Shown here: positions 9,700 through 18,519 of the stretch, one piece after another
Layout: each line of letters opens with the position of its first letter
Position numbering within the stretch: position 1 is the first letter of the stretch
Source: Bacteroidales bacterium
Lineage (GTDB): Bacteria; Bacteroidota; Bacteroidia; Bacteroidales; M50B96
Assembly (NCBI GenBank): GCA_018401015.1
Contig: JAGYLP010000004.1
Coordinates: forward strand, 83,307 to 147,306
Direction of reading: 5' to 3'
DNA length: 64,000 nucleotides
Position numbers and translations under genes: made by a program
The notes under the pieces: model-generated
Told to the model about the DNA's origin: nothing
The model's input: the letters and a program-made list of their open reading frames with translations, nothing else
Database searches by the model: none

Positions 9700-10086
9700 T
9701 TAAGGCTTAGAATTGATCACCTTGCTCTCTTGCAAAGATTTTCGAGTAGAAAATAATCGTCCAATCCTTCCCAGAAATTTCTTTTCGTAGTTCCAGAAAA
9801 ACTTAAACTGACCGAAGAAGAACCCAAAAAACAACAACAAGATGTTGTGCATAGGCAGAAAGAAGAGAAAGAACAAAATGAACTTGACCCAAAATCCGGC
9901 ATCTTCCACTCCAATTAAAGCATAGAAATGATCTTTAATAAAAACCACTCCAAATCCAGCCATGGCAAAAACAACATTAATAATGATAATTTGCCAGGTA
10001 GAGGTAATGCCCCACTTCTCTTTCAGATAATTCAAGGTTTTCTTCACAAACTCTAATTTTTGGGGGGCAAAGATGACAAAAATCAT
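9700..10086 (-). CDS. small membrane protein, DUF6787-like
   Basis: This is a 128-aa protein with two strong hydrophobic helices (about residues 33-52 and 68-92) and a positively charged C-terminal tail, so it is probably an inner-membrane protein with both ends in the cytoplasm. The start LNYLKEKWGITSTWQIIIINVVF and the FLPMHNILLLFFGFFFGQF segment resemble a small Bacteroidota family that I recall as DUF6787. No function is known. It is separated from miaA upstream by a terminator, so it should have its own promoter. The 263 bases after it, up to the PorE-like gene, show no gene. Confidence 0.7.
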   Translation of the reverse strand: MIFVIFAPQKLEFVKKTLNYLKEKWGITSTWQIIIINVVFAMAGFGVVFIKDHFYALIGVEDAGFWVKFILFFLFFLPMHNILLLFFGFFFGQFKFFWNYEKKFLGRIGRLFSTRKSLQESKVINSKP

Positions 10087-10093
10087 GGATATG

Positions 10094-10119
10094 AAAAAAC
10101 CCCGCCAGCTTTGACGGGG
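10094..10119 (-). terminator. intrinsic terminator of miaA
   Basis: Read on the minus strand, CCCCGTCA pairs with TGGCGGGG (one G-U pair) over a 4-nt loop and is followed by six T. It lies about 80 bases after the miaA stop and just before the next minus-strand gene. Confidence 0.75.
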
Positions 10120-10201
10120 CTAAAACCTTTAATCATGAAAAAACTAAAATCTTAAAAATTATTAAGTCCTCTCAAATATAGTTTTTTATTCCGTTCAAAA
10201 A

Positions 10202-11137
10202 TCAATCGTGGGATAAAAAATCCTTGCTTTTTTCCAGAACCCGATGAATCGTTTCGTTCCAATCGTCCTCCCCTCTTAACCAATGAATCGGATGACCATC
10301 TTTCTCAAGCTTACGCAAATAGGTCATTTGACGCTTGGCAAATTGATGTATGGCCGTATTCAGTTGGCTGCGCATTTCATCGAATGAAATTTTTCCTAGC
10401 ACGTAAAGAGTCAAATACTTGTACTCAAGGCCATAGAACAATAACTCCTCTTCCTTTAAACCCTGCTCCAACAAGCTTTTTACTTCGTCGATCATGCCTT
10501 GCTGAAGTCGCTCATCCAAGCGTGCGGTAATTCTCCTGCGCTGTTCGGAGCGCTCGAAATGGAGGGCAAAAATAAGCGCCTTGAAGTTCCATGGATCAGG
10601 AGTCAGGTCCGGATTGTCTCGGTAATACTCGGCAATTTCGATGGCTCGGATGGTTCGCTGCGGAGTATCCAAATCGGACTGATTGTGTTGTTTTTTCAAG
10701 GAGATTAAATAGGCTTGAAGTGCCTGATGCGACCAATTCGCTCTCTCCTGTCTAATGGCCTCGTTGACAGGAACCTCAATCATCCGATAGTTATCTAAGA
10801 TACTTTGAATATACATGCCCGTTCCGCCGGCTATCAGAATGGGCACTTCCTTTTGGCTCAATTCCCGGATAAGCTTTTTACAATCGCGGTTAAATTCAAA
10901 TACATTATAATGATAACCCGGTTCACGAATGTCTATGAGGTGATAGGGAACGGTCTGACCCTTGAACTGGTATTCGGCTAAATCCTTGCCGGTTCCCAGG
11001 TCCATGCCCCGATATACTTGCCGCGAATCGGCACTAATCACTTCTCCTCCCAATGCATGAGCCACCAGAACGGCTAACTTCGTTTTCCCTCCGGCTGTCG
11101 GTCCGGTTATGATGATTCCTTTATAAGTTGACTTCAT
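10202..11137 (-). CDS. miaA: tRNA dimethylallyltransferase
   Basis: MiaA attaches the isopentenyl group to A37 of tRNAs that read U-starting codons. The 311-aa protein starts with the P-loop GPTAGGKTK (residues ~12-20), followed by DSRQVYRGMDLGTGKD (the tRNA/substrate motif) and AGGTGMYIQSIL. The C-terminal end QFAKRQMTYLRK corresponds to the conserved RQ-MTW-R segment of the family. It appears to be a single-gene unit, divergent from the membrane-protein/smpB group. Confidence 0.93.
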   Translation of the reverse strand: MKSTYKGIIITGPTAGGKTKLAVLVAHALGGEVISADSRQVYRGMDLGTGKDLAEYQFKGQTVPYHLIDIREPGYHYNVFEFNRDCKKLIRELSQKEVPILIAGGTGMYIQSILDNYRMIEVPVNEAIRQERANWSHQALQAYLISLKKQHNQSDLDTPQRTIRAIEIAEYYRDNPDLTPDPWNFKALIFALHFERSEQRRRITARLDERLQQGMIDEVKSLLEQGLKEEELLFYGLEYKYLTLYVLGKISFDEMRSQLNTAIHQFAKRQMTYLRKLEKDGHPIHWLRGEDDWNETIHRVLEKSKDFLSHD

Positions 11138-11270
11138 GCTGGAAAATTATTTTCAGTTGATATATGGCGGATAATCGAAGTTTTAGGAAGTTAATCCAAT
11201 CGCTTGCGAAAATAACCATCTCAAAACGAATACAGGCAAGAGTGCTCCCATCAACTTAGGTAAAACTTAT

Positions 11271-11278
11271 TAATTTTG
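11271..11278 (+). promoter_or_regulatory. candidate promoter -7 box for the 11311-12347 genes
   Basis: TAATTTTG matches TAnnTTTG exactly, 33 bp before the ATG at 11311. A convincing -33 TTTG is not present at 19-21 bp. Confidence 0.35.
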
Positions 11279-11310
11279 CAGTCTTTCAGTTCATTCACGT
11301 ATATAAGCAG

Positions 11311-11892
11311 ATGGATTATCAGTGGCTTTTTAACCGAATTCGGATTCTTCTCCTTGATTCCCCAAAAGGATGGGAAGAGATTCGATATTTGAATGAACCG
11401 GAACCGCTCTTGAGGAAAAAGTTGTTCTATCCACTCTTGATCTTATTGGGTATCAGTCATTTCATCGGCGTTTTATTTGCCGAAGGAGAAAGAAACTTCG
11501 CCAACTCACTATGGTTCACCTTGGCTCATCTTATATCAATCTTCTTTGGATACTATATCGCCTCCTGGAGCATTCGGCGGGTAGGGATTAGTTTCTCATC
11601 CCAGCTGGGCAAAGAGCGGGCATTCCAGTACATCGCCAACTCCATGTTGCCCTTCCTGCTGGTAACCATATTCATCAATTTCGCTCCATCGTCGCTCTAT
11701 TTCCTGAAGCTATTATATCTCTATTCATTTTACCTGCTCTGGCAAGGGAGTAAAATCTTGCTCGAAGTTCCGGAACAGAAACAACTTAGTTTTGTACTAA
11801 TAGCTTTGTTTATTCTCTACGCCGGTATTCGGATTAGTCTCTTTGTAAGCTTGGAACTTTTCCCTGTAAACACCATTAAACCCGGTTTATAA
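11311..11892 (+). CDS. multi-pass inner-membrane protein, Yip1-like
   Basis: This is a 193-aa protein with a short cytoplasmic N-terminus ([25 protein letters not shown]) and about five hydrophobic segments (roughly 35-53, 66-88, 107-128, 130-147, 157-180). The start, with a W-E-I motif followed by membrane helices, is typical of bacterial Yip1-domain proteins, but the match is weak. No function can be assigned. It ends 8 bp before smpB and probably shares its transcript. Confidence 0.65.
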   Translation: MDYQWLFNRIRILLLDSPKGWEEIRYLNEPEPLLRKKLFYPLLILLGISHFIGVLFAEGERNFANSLWFTLAHLISIFFGYYIASWSIRRVGISFSSQLGKERAFQYIANSMLPFLLVTIFINFAPSSLYFLKLLYLYSFYLLWQGSKILLEVPEQKQLSFVLIALFILYAGIRISLFVSLELFPVNTIKPGL

Positions 11893-11900
11893 TTCTTGCT

Positions 11901-12347
11901 ATGTCGAAAACACCTGTCATAAAAAATAAAAAAGCGGAATACTTATATCATTTGCTGGATGAGTTTACGGCAGGCATTGTTTTACAAGGAACTGAAATAA
12001 AAGCCATTCGTAAAGGGAAAGCCAGTTTAGTCGATACTTATTGTTATTTCAAGCAAGGTGAGTTGTGGATCAAAGGGATGCACATCAGCGAATATGAATT
12101 TGGTAATTTGAATAATCACGAACCAAAACGCGATCGAAAATTACTACTCAATCGGATTGAACTGAGAAAACTAGAGAAAAAGACCAAAGAAAAAGGATAT
12201 ACCATTGTGGCTACCTCCCTCTTCATTTCCGAAACCGGTTACGCAAAAGTATCCATTGCTCTGGCAAAAGGAAAAACTTTGGGCGACAAACGAGAAACCC
12301 TGAAAAATCGCGATGCCAAGCGCGATTTAGAGCGAAATTCCTACTAG
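11901..12347 (+). CDS. smpB: SsrA-binding protein
   Basis: SmpB delivers tmRNA to stalled ribosomes for trans-translation. The 148-aa protein shows the family signature: [31 protein letters not shown] (residues ~8-38), [24 protein letters not shown] in the middle, and a basic C-terminal tail [18 protein letters not shown], which enters the ribosomal decoding centre. The ssrA gene is not in this window. Confidence 0.95.
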   Translation: MSKTPVIKNKKAEYLYHLLDEFTAGIVLQGTEIKAIRKGKASLVDTYCYFKQGELWIKGMHISEYEFGNLNNHEPKRDRKLLLNRIELRKLEKKTKEKGYTIVATSLFISETGYAKVSIALAKGKTLGDKRETLKNRDAKRDLERNSY

Positions 12348-12416
12348 TATCCAGCTTTTGACAGCACCAATAAATACATTACTTTTATCCACTGCATAAA
12401 TTTAAAAGATTGAATT

Positions 12417-13229
12417 ATGAACAAACCTATTTCTTCAACCATCATTATTGCCGGAATCGCTCTGGTATTATTAATTTTCTTCGGAAGCAGCATGTTTTTC
12501 AAACTTAACCCAGGTGAACGAGCTGTTATTTTTTATCAGTTTACTAAAGGTTTAGACAAGGAAGATGTGAAAAGACCGGGATTTCATGTGGTAGCACCCT
12601 GGAACGATTTCATTGTTTACAATGTAAAAGAGCAAACCCGGGAAGAAATGATGGACGTGCTCGATAAGAATGGATTGAGTGTGAACGTGGATATTTCCGT
12701 CCGTTTCAATCCTATTCATAATCGAATTGGAGAATTGCACGAAGTATTTGGAACCGATTACATTAGTCGATTAGTTGTTCCCGAGTTGCGTTCGGCAGTG
12801 CGAAAAGTTATGGGTCGCTATTCCGCCGAAGAAATTTATTCGACCCAACGGAAACAAGTGGAAGATGAAATTATTTTGGAAACAACCGAAGTATTTACCA
12901 AGAACAACATCGATATGCGCGCCATGTTGATTCGTTCTATCAACCTTCCGCCGAACATTAAAAACGCCATTGAAACAAAACTAACGCAAGAACAAGAAGC
13001 ACTGGCTTACGAATTCAAATTGACCCGAGAGCAAAGCGAAGCTAAAAGAAAAGAGATTGAAGCAGAAGGGATTGCGAACTACAATCGTATTATCAATCAG
13101 TCGCTTACTAAAAACATCCTGACTCAAAAAGGGATTGATGCCACACTTAAGCTAACCGAATCGAACAACGCCAAAGTAGTTGTGGTTGGTAACAGCGAAG
13201 GCCTACCGCTCATATTGGGCAACAATTAG
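12417..13229 (+). CDS. SPFH/prohibitin-family membrane protein
   Basis: This is a 270-aa protein with an N-terminal transmembrane helix (~8-28), an SPFH domain (~30-200: NPGERAVIFYQFTKG, then VDISVRFNPIHNRIGELHEVFG and VVPELRSAVRKVMG), and a C-terminal alpha-helical coiled coil rich in E, K and Q (~195-235). The family scaffolds membrane microdomains and in other bacteria binds FtsH. It is followed 37 bp later by a lipid acyltransferase. No hydrolase partner of the NfeD type is seen, so a prohibitin-like rather than flotillin-like role is more likely (inference). Confidence 0.88.
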   Translation: MNKPISSTIIIAGIALVLLIFFGSSMFFKLNPGERAVIFYQFTKGLDKEDVKRPGFHVVAPWNDFIVYNVKEQTREEMMDVLDKNGLSVNVDISVRFNPIHNRIGELHEVFGTDYISRLVVPELRSAVRKVMGRYSAEEIYSTQRKQVEDEIILETTEVFTKNNIDMRAMLIRSINLPPNIKNAIETKLTQEQEALAYEFKLTREQSEAKRKEIEAEGIANYNRIINQSLTKNILTQKGIDATLKLTESNNAKVVVVGNSEGLPLILGNN

Positions 13230-13266
13230 CATTGAATAGCCGCTCACGGCAATTGATCCCTATCCC

Positions 13267-15063
13267 ATGAACTTGTTTTCTCCGGAAGATCTCGCCCGAA
13301 CTTCTTACCTGCCCGGCCCGGCAGGTCGATTGGTTGCGCGCATCTTAATGCAGCTACTAGGCTTAAAGAAAGTAAACCGAACCTTTTCTAATTTGCGCGA
13401 CAAGGAAGGGTTGGATTTCATTACCGCTTTGCAGGATCAACTCGAAATTAAAATTGAGATTAGCGAAGAAGACAAAAAACGAATCCCTGCAGCAGGAGCA
13501 TTTATCGCCATTTCGAACCATCCTTTTGGCGGAATCGATAATCTATTGCTGATCAAAATAATCGGAGATATTCGCAAGGATTTCAAATTATTGGGCGATT
13601 CCCTTACGCGAAAAATTGAACCCATTGCCAACCATATCATCCGCGACAATCCGTTCGACTCCGACAGCCCGGGTTCCCGTTTTACCGGACTAAAATGCAG
13701 TTTGAAGCACTTGTCGGAAGGAAATGCGCTCGGCTTGTTTCCTGCACCCGAGGAAGCAGCCTACACCTCCGACAGTTTTCAAGTGCAAGACACACAATGG
13801 AATAACCAAATCATTCAGTTCATCAAAAAAGCAGAAGTGCCGGTTATTCCAGTGTATTTTGCCGGCAGTAACAGCTGGATTTTTCATCTATTGGGAAGAA
13901 TTCATCCCATTCTTAAGTCGGCGAAACTTCCCTCCGAATTGATTAACAAAAAGCGGAAAACAATCCGGATCCGAATAGGAAACCCTATCAGTGTAAAAGA
14001 ACAAAAAGAGTTGGGCGATTATAGTCGCCTGGGCAGGTATTTAAGAGCCAGAACCTATGCCCTTGGGACTCATTTGGAGGTTCGGAAGTTCTTTAAAAAT
14101 CCACTAAAGCGATTACAGCGCGTTGAGCCGATTATCGAAGCGATAAAGCCAAACTTAATACAGCAAGAAATCGATGCACTCGACCAACAATACCTGCTCT
14201 TTGAATCGAAAGCTTATCGCGTTATTTGTGCTCCGGCTGCTGCTATTCCCAATACACTCATCGAGATTGGTCGTTTGCGCGAAATCACTTTTCGCGAGGT
14301 TGGCGAAGGAACGAATCGATCTTTCGACCTCGATGAATTCGATTTATACTACCATCAACTCATTATTTGGGATAGCGAAGCTTCGAAAATTGTCGGAGCC
14401 TATCGGATTGGAAAAGGGAAAGATATTTTCGATTTATACGGTAATAAAGGCTTCTATTTACAATCCTTGTTTCGGATAAAAAAACCCTTCAATAAAATCT
14501 TGCAAGAATCCCTGGAGCTGGGGCGCTCATTCATTGTGAAAGAGTACCAGCGGAAGCCTCTTTCCCTGTTTCTCTTATGGAAAGGAATCCTGTATTTCCT
14601 TATCAAAAATCCAGAATACCGATACATGATTGGACCCGTGAGCATTAGCAACGATTATTCGAAATTTTCGAAAACCCTCATTGTCGAATACCTGAAGCAG
14701 AATCATTACCAAGCAAGCTTAGCAAAACATATTCAGGCCCGGAAAGAATTTGTCGTTCAGGACGATTTAAAAATCGACAAAGCCATCATCCTCGAAAATG
14801 CACAAACCAATATTAATCAATTGGATTCCATTATTAAAGATGTAGAGCAAAAGTTCAGCATGCCGGTATTACTGAAAAAATACCTGAGCATGGGAGGCCA
14901 GTTAATTGGGTTCAATATTGACCCTAAGTTCAATAATGCATTGGATGGATTCATCATCTTAGATATTTTCAATGTACCAACCACCATGATTGAATCCTTA
15001 TCGAAAGAGTTGAACGACCCACAAATGATGGAACGTTTTCTTAAATCGGATTCAAAACCCTAA
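13267..15063 (+). CDS. bifunctional lysophospholipid-type O-acyltransferase / GNAT N-acyltransferase (OlsF-like)
   Basis: This 598-aa protein fuses two domains. The N-terminal PlsC-like acyltransferase (~20-275) has the motif NHPFGGID (H85, D91) and LFPAPEEAAY. The C-terminal part (~300-500) looks like the OlsB-type N-acyltransferase: RVICAPAAAIPNTLIEIGRLREITFRE, a GAYRIGKG strand, ELGRSFIVKEYQRKPLSLFLLWKG, and YMIGPVSISNDYS. In OlsF the two halves form 3-hydroxyacyl ornithine and then O-acylate it; in Bacteroides, separate GlsB and GlsA enzymes do this with glycine. An aminolipid product is therefore likely, but the amino acid cannot be read from sequence. It lies 37 bp after the SPFH gene. 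Confidence 0.85.
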   Translation: MNLFSPEDLARTSYLPGPAGRLVARILMQLLGLKKVNRTFSNLRDKEGLDFITALQDQLEIKIEISEEDKKRIPAAGAFIAISNHPFGGIDNLLLIKIIGDIRKDFKLLGDSLTRKIEPIANHIIRDNPFDSDSPGSRFTGLKCSLKHLSEGNALGLFPAPEEAAYTSDSFQVQDTQWNNQIIQFIKKAEVPVIPVYFAGSNSWIFHLLGRIHPILKSAKLPSELINKKRKTIRIRIGNPISVKEQKELGDYSRLGRYLRARTYALGTHLEVRKFFKNPLKRLQRVEPIIEAIKPNLIQQEIDALDQQYLLFESKAYRVICAPAAAIPNTLIEIGRLREITFREVGEGTNRSFDLDEFDLYYHQLIIWDSEASKIVGAYRIGKGKDIFDLYGNKGFYLQSLFRIKKPFNKILQESLELGRSFIVKEYQRKPLSLFLLWKGILYFLIKNPEYRYMIGPVSISNDYSKFSKTLIVEYLKQNHYQASLAKHIQARKEFVVQDDLKIDKAIILENAQTNINQLDSIIKDVEQKFSMPVLLKKYLSMGGQLIGFNIDPKFNNALDGFIILDIFNVPTTMIESLSKELNDPQMMERFLKSDSKP

Positions 15064-15079
15064 ATATTAAGGAAGCAGC

Positions 15080-15775
15080 GTGGAATTACCTTATCTCCTT
15101 AAAGGCATCATCATTGGCCTGTTTGTCTCGGCACCCTTGGGTCCGATTGCCATTTTTGCCATTCAAAGGGTTCTCAGCAAAGGCCTCTGGATTGGTTTTT
15201 TTTCTGGTCTGGGTGCAGCCGTTGCCGATGGGGTGTTTGCGCTCATAGCCGCCTTCAGTGTGAGCTACGTCATCGATTTCATGAAAGAAAACCAACTTTA
15301 CCTTCGAATCATTGGGGGTGGCTTACTGGTTTTTATGGGGATAAAACTATTCTATTATCAAACCATCAAACACCGGGGAAAGAAAAGCTTATCGACCGGA
15401 AAGCTCATCCGCGATTTCATTTCCGTTTTTGCTCTTACCCTATCTAATCCGATTACCCTTTTTGTCTTTGGGGCTTTATTCGCCGGTATTTTACCCGCTA
15501 CTCAGAATGAAACCAATTCGGAAGAATTCGTTTTAGCCGGAGGAATTTTTCTGGGTGCGATTACCTGGTGGTTTGGCTTATCGTTAATTGTGAGCATTTT
15601 TCGCTCTCGAATTACCCTTCGAACTTTGTGGTGGATCAACAAAATAGCCGGAGTACTGATTGCCATCCTGGGAGCAATTATCCTGCTGGGAACCCTTCTG
15701 TTTAAGGACGATATACCCACTCCGGGTAAGATACCTCCGTTAGAAAAAGTCCTTGAGCAGGAGCCGAGGTTTTAG
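15080..15775 (+). CDS. LysE-family amino-acid exporter
   Basis: This is a 231-aa protein with about six membrane helices. The N-terminal LLKGIIIGLFVSAPLGPIAIFAIQRVLSKG carries the LysE/RhtB signature (SxPLGP) and FALTLSNPITLFVFGALFAG is the second conserved helix, so it probably exports amino acids or similar small compounds. The start is GTG at 15080, with AAGGAAG about 7 bp upstream. The stop of the acyltransferase is 17 bp before it. Its last 74 bp overlap truA on the other strand. Confidence 0.85.
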   Translation: MELPYLLKGIIIGLFVSAPLGPIAIFAIQRVLSKGLWIGFFSGLGAAVADGVFALIAAFSVSYVIDFMKENQLYLRIIGGGLLVFMGIKLFYYQTIKHRGKKSLSTGKLIRDFISVFALTLSNPITLFVFGALFAGILPATQNETNSEEFVLAGGIFLGAITWWFGLSLIVSIFRSRITLRTLWWINKIAGVLIAILGAIILLGTLLFKDDIPTPGKIPPLEKVLEQEPRF

Positions 15776-16469
15776 CTTTTCTTCGATCCCTTGCTTGAAT
15801 AATTTTCACAAAGTCGTCCACACTCAAATTCCCACGTCCTACTTCAACTAAGGTTCCAACGATGGCGCGCACCATGTTTCTGAGGAAGCGATTGGAACGA
15901 ATGCTGAAAACCAACTGCGATTCTTGCTCCTCAAAGTGCGCAGAACTTAGTTTACACCGATGATGCTTTACATCGCTGTTGCTGCGGGCAAAGCTGCTGA
16001 AGTCTTCATAAACTGGCAACAAATTGGCTGCTTCGTTCATCAAAACAACATCCAACGATTTGGACATACGCCACGCTAAATGGCCTGTAAAAGGATTTTT
16101 TTCGTATTCGATATGATATTCGTAAGCCCGTTCGAGAGCGCTAAATCGGGCATGAGCTTCGGGTGAAACGGCATAAATTTGCTTCAATGCAATCGACGAG
16201 GGCAAGAACTTATTCAGCTCATAAACCCATTGAGCCGGATCGGTGAGTGGAAAATCCAAATCGAAATGAGCTACATAAAAGGAGGCATGCACTCCGGCAT
16301 CGGTGCGCCCGCATCCTACTAACTCAACCTTTCGTTGCATTTTCACCCCAAAATGATGCTCCATTTGTTCCTGGACCGACAATCCATTCGGCTGAGTTTG
16401 CCACCCAACATAGCTGGAGCCATTGAACGAAAACTCAACAAAATACCTGTATTTCAACTCGTTAACCAC
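15702..16469 (-). CDS. truA: tRNA pseudouridine(38-40) synthase
   Basis: TruA converts U38-U40 of many tRNA anticodon arms to pseudouridine. The 255-aa protein shows the start YFVEFSFNGSSYVGWQTQPNGLSVQ, the catalytic GCGRTDAGVHA (the Asp is the nucleophile), FSALERAYEYHIEY, and FLRNMVRAIVGTLVEVGRGNLS. The C-terminus LFLTEVSYPEWVY is normal for the family, so the end overlapping the exporter gene (15702-15775) is real coding sequence. It is divergent from the moxR-bat operon. Confidence 0.93.
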   Translation of the reverse strand: MVNELKYRYFVEFSFNGSSYVGWQTQPNGLSVQEQMEHHFGVKMQRKVELVGCGRTDAGVHASFYVAHFDLDFPLTDPAQWVYELNKFLPSSIALKQIYAVSPEAHARFSALERAYEYHIEYEKNPFTGHLAWRMSKSLDVVLMNEAANLLPVYEDFSSFARSNSDVKHHRCKLSSAHFEEQESQLVFSIRSNRFLRNMVRAIVGTLVEVGRGNLSVDDFVKIIQARDRRKAKTSAPAQGLFLTEVSYPEWVYRP

Positions 16470-16596
16470 TTAAGCTTTTTTAACAAAATTATAAACTTCT
16501 TAAGCTCACAAAGCTCTTAATTTGTGTGAGCAAGAAAAAAAAATTGCTCCTTTTTACAGCTAATTTTCTTTAAAAAACCATCAATCATCTAAGGCT

Positions 16597-17592
16597 ATGA
16601 GTTATAATCCGGATATCCGTATTCTGAATGAGCGAATCCAGCAGGAAAGTTTGTTCATCGATCAGATTCAACAAGAAATGAATAAAGTAATTGTGGGTCA
16701 AAAACATCTCGTAGAAAGTCTGATGCTTGGTTTATTGACCAACGGACACATTTTACTCGAAGGAGTTCCCGGACTTGCCAAAACACTCGCAATCAATACG
16801 CTTGCTCAAACAGTCGATGCTAAATTTCACCGAATTCAGTTTACCCCCGACCTGCTGCCTGCCGACCTCTTAGGTACGATGATTTACAGTCAGAAAAAAG
16901 AAGAGTTCATTGTAAAAAAAGGACCTATTTTCTCCAACTTCATCCTGGCCGACGAGATTAACCGAGCACCGGCCAAGGTTCAATCGGCTCTTCTCGAAGC
17001 TATGCAAGAGAAGCAAGTGACCATCGGGCAAGAGACATACCGCCTGGAGGAACCCTTTCTGGTTATGGCAACCCAAAACCCAATAGAACAAGAAGGTACT
17101 TATCCGCTGCCAGAAGCCCAAGTGGATCGGTTCATGCTCAAAGTGGTTATCAGTTATCCCACCAAAGAGGAAGAAAAATCGATCATTCGTCAAAATCTGG
17201 CCATGGCTTTCCCGAAAGCACAAACCATCCTGAAACCCGCCGATATCCTCAATGCCCGACAAGTAGTGAAAGAGGTTTATATGGACGAGAAAATTGAGAA
17301 TTACATTGTCGATATTGTATTTGCCACACGCGAACCCGCCAATTACCGACTGTCGAAATATGCACCCATGATTTCTTATGGAGGATCGCCTCGTGCCAGC
17401 ATCAGTCTCGCAACAGCGGCCAAAGCGTATGCATTTATCAAGCACAGGGGCTATGTTATTCCGGAAGATGTGCGTGCTGTAAGCCACGATGTACTTCGCC
17501 ACCGTATTGGCCTTACCTACGAAGCGGAAGCAGAGAACATAACTACGACAGAAATCATTAATCAGATTCTCAATACCGTAGAAGTACCTTAA
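16597..17592 (+). CDS. MoxR-type AAA+ ATPase, first gene of the bat operon
   Basis: This is a 331-aa MoxR-family ATPase. Walker A is LLEGVPGLAKTLAIN (~54-68), Walker B FILADEINRAPAKVQSALLEAMQE, sensor 1 MATQNPIEQEGTYPLPEAQ, with an arginine-rich lid at the C-terminus. MoxR proteins are thought to act as chaperones that remodel or load metal into partner VWA-domain proteins. The following genes encode a DUF58 protein and two VWA proteins, which fits this. It starts 51 bp before the DUF58 gene and probably opens an eight-gene transcript to 25045. Confidence 0.92.
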   Translation: MSYNPDIRILNERIQQESLFIDQIQQEMNKVIVGQKHLVESLMLGLLTNGHILLEGVPGLAKTLAINTLAQTVDAKFHRIQFTPDLLPADLLGTMIYSQKKEEFIVKKGPIFSNFILADEINRAPAKVQSALLEAMQEKQVTIGQETYRLEEPFLVMATQNPIEQEGTYPLPEAQVDRFMLKVVISYPTKEEEKSIIRQNLAMAFPKAQTILKPADILNARQVVKEVYMDEKIENYIVDIVFATREPANYRLSKYAPMISYGGSPRASISLATAAKAYAFIKHRGYVIPEDVRAVSHDVLRHRIGLTYEAEAENITTTEIINQILNTVEVP

Positions 17593-17643
17593 TCCGTACC
17601 CGACCTCTCCTTCAATTAACTTCAACGGAAACGATACCAAACC

Positions 17644-18516
17644 ATGGAAACCAACGAACTCTTAAAAAAAGTCCGAAAAATTGAGATTAAAACACGACGG
17701 CTTTCCCGGAACCTATTCGCCGGGGAATACCACAGTGCTTTTAAAGGGAAAGGAATGACTTTTTCAGAAGTTCGAGAGTATCAATATGGCGACAGTATCC
17801 GGAACATCGATTGGAATGTTACCGCTCGGTTCAATCATCCTTTTATAAAAGTATTCGAAGAAGAAAGGGAGCTCACCGTCATCTTGATGATTGATGTTTC
17901 GAACTCAAAAATTTTTGGCACACGGATACAAAGTAAAGACGAGCTTATTACCGAACTAGCGGCTGTCCTCTCCTTCTCTGCCATTCAGAATAACGATAAA
18001 ATCGGAGTCATTTTCTTCAGCGATCAAGTGGAAAAATTCATCCCTCCGAAAAAAGGTCGCTCACACATCCTTCGAATTATCCGCGAGCTCATTGAGTTTA
18101 AACCTGAGAATAAGCGAACCAATATGAGCGAGGCTCTCCGGTTTCTTAGCAATGCCATTCGAAAAAAGTGCACCACTTTCATCATTAGCGATTTTATCGA
18201 TAGTGGCTACGATGAAGCACTTCAGATAGCCGCTCGAAAACACGACGTGATTGCCTTGAAAGTGTATGACCAAAGAGAAAGAGAGTTACCCAATGTTGGA
18301 CTGATTAAACTCAAGGATGCTGAAACCGGTCAGTTTCAATGGGTCGATACCTCCAGCAAGCGAATTCGCCAAGCGTATCAGCAATGGTGGAACCAACAAC
18401 AACAGCGCGAAAAAGAACTCTTTAATAAAGCCGGAATCGATTCCACTTCGCTGGAAACAGGAAAAGATTACGTATTGAGTATGATGCAGTTATTCAAAAA
18501 ACGCGACACCCGATAA
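17644..18516 (+). CDS. DUF58-domain protein with VWA-like fold
   Basis: This is a 290-aa cytoplasmic protein. The DUF58 signature YQYGDSIRNIDWNVTARFNHPFIKVFEEERE lies at ~47-78 and is followed by a MIDAS-like metal site DVSNS (IDVSNSKIF) of a VWA-type fold. It regularly follows moxR in this type of operon and probably binds the MoxR ATPase (family knowledge). It is 3 bp from the next gene. Confidence 0.9.
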   Translation: METNELLKKVRKIEIKTRRLSRNLFAGEYHSAFKGKGMTFSEVREYQYGDSIRNIDWNVTARFNHPFIKVFEEERELTVILMIDVSNSKIFGTRIQSKDELITELAAVLSFSAIQNNDKIGVIFFSDQVEKFIPPKKGRSHILRIIRELIEFKPENKRTNMSEALRFLSNAIRKKCTTFIISDFIDSGYDEALQIAARKHDVIALKVYDQRERELPNVGLIKLKDAETGQFQWVDTSSKRIRQAYQQWWNQQQQREKELFNKAGIDSTSLETGKDYVLSMMQLFKKRDTR

Positions 18517-18519
18517 GCT

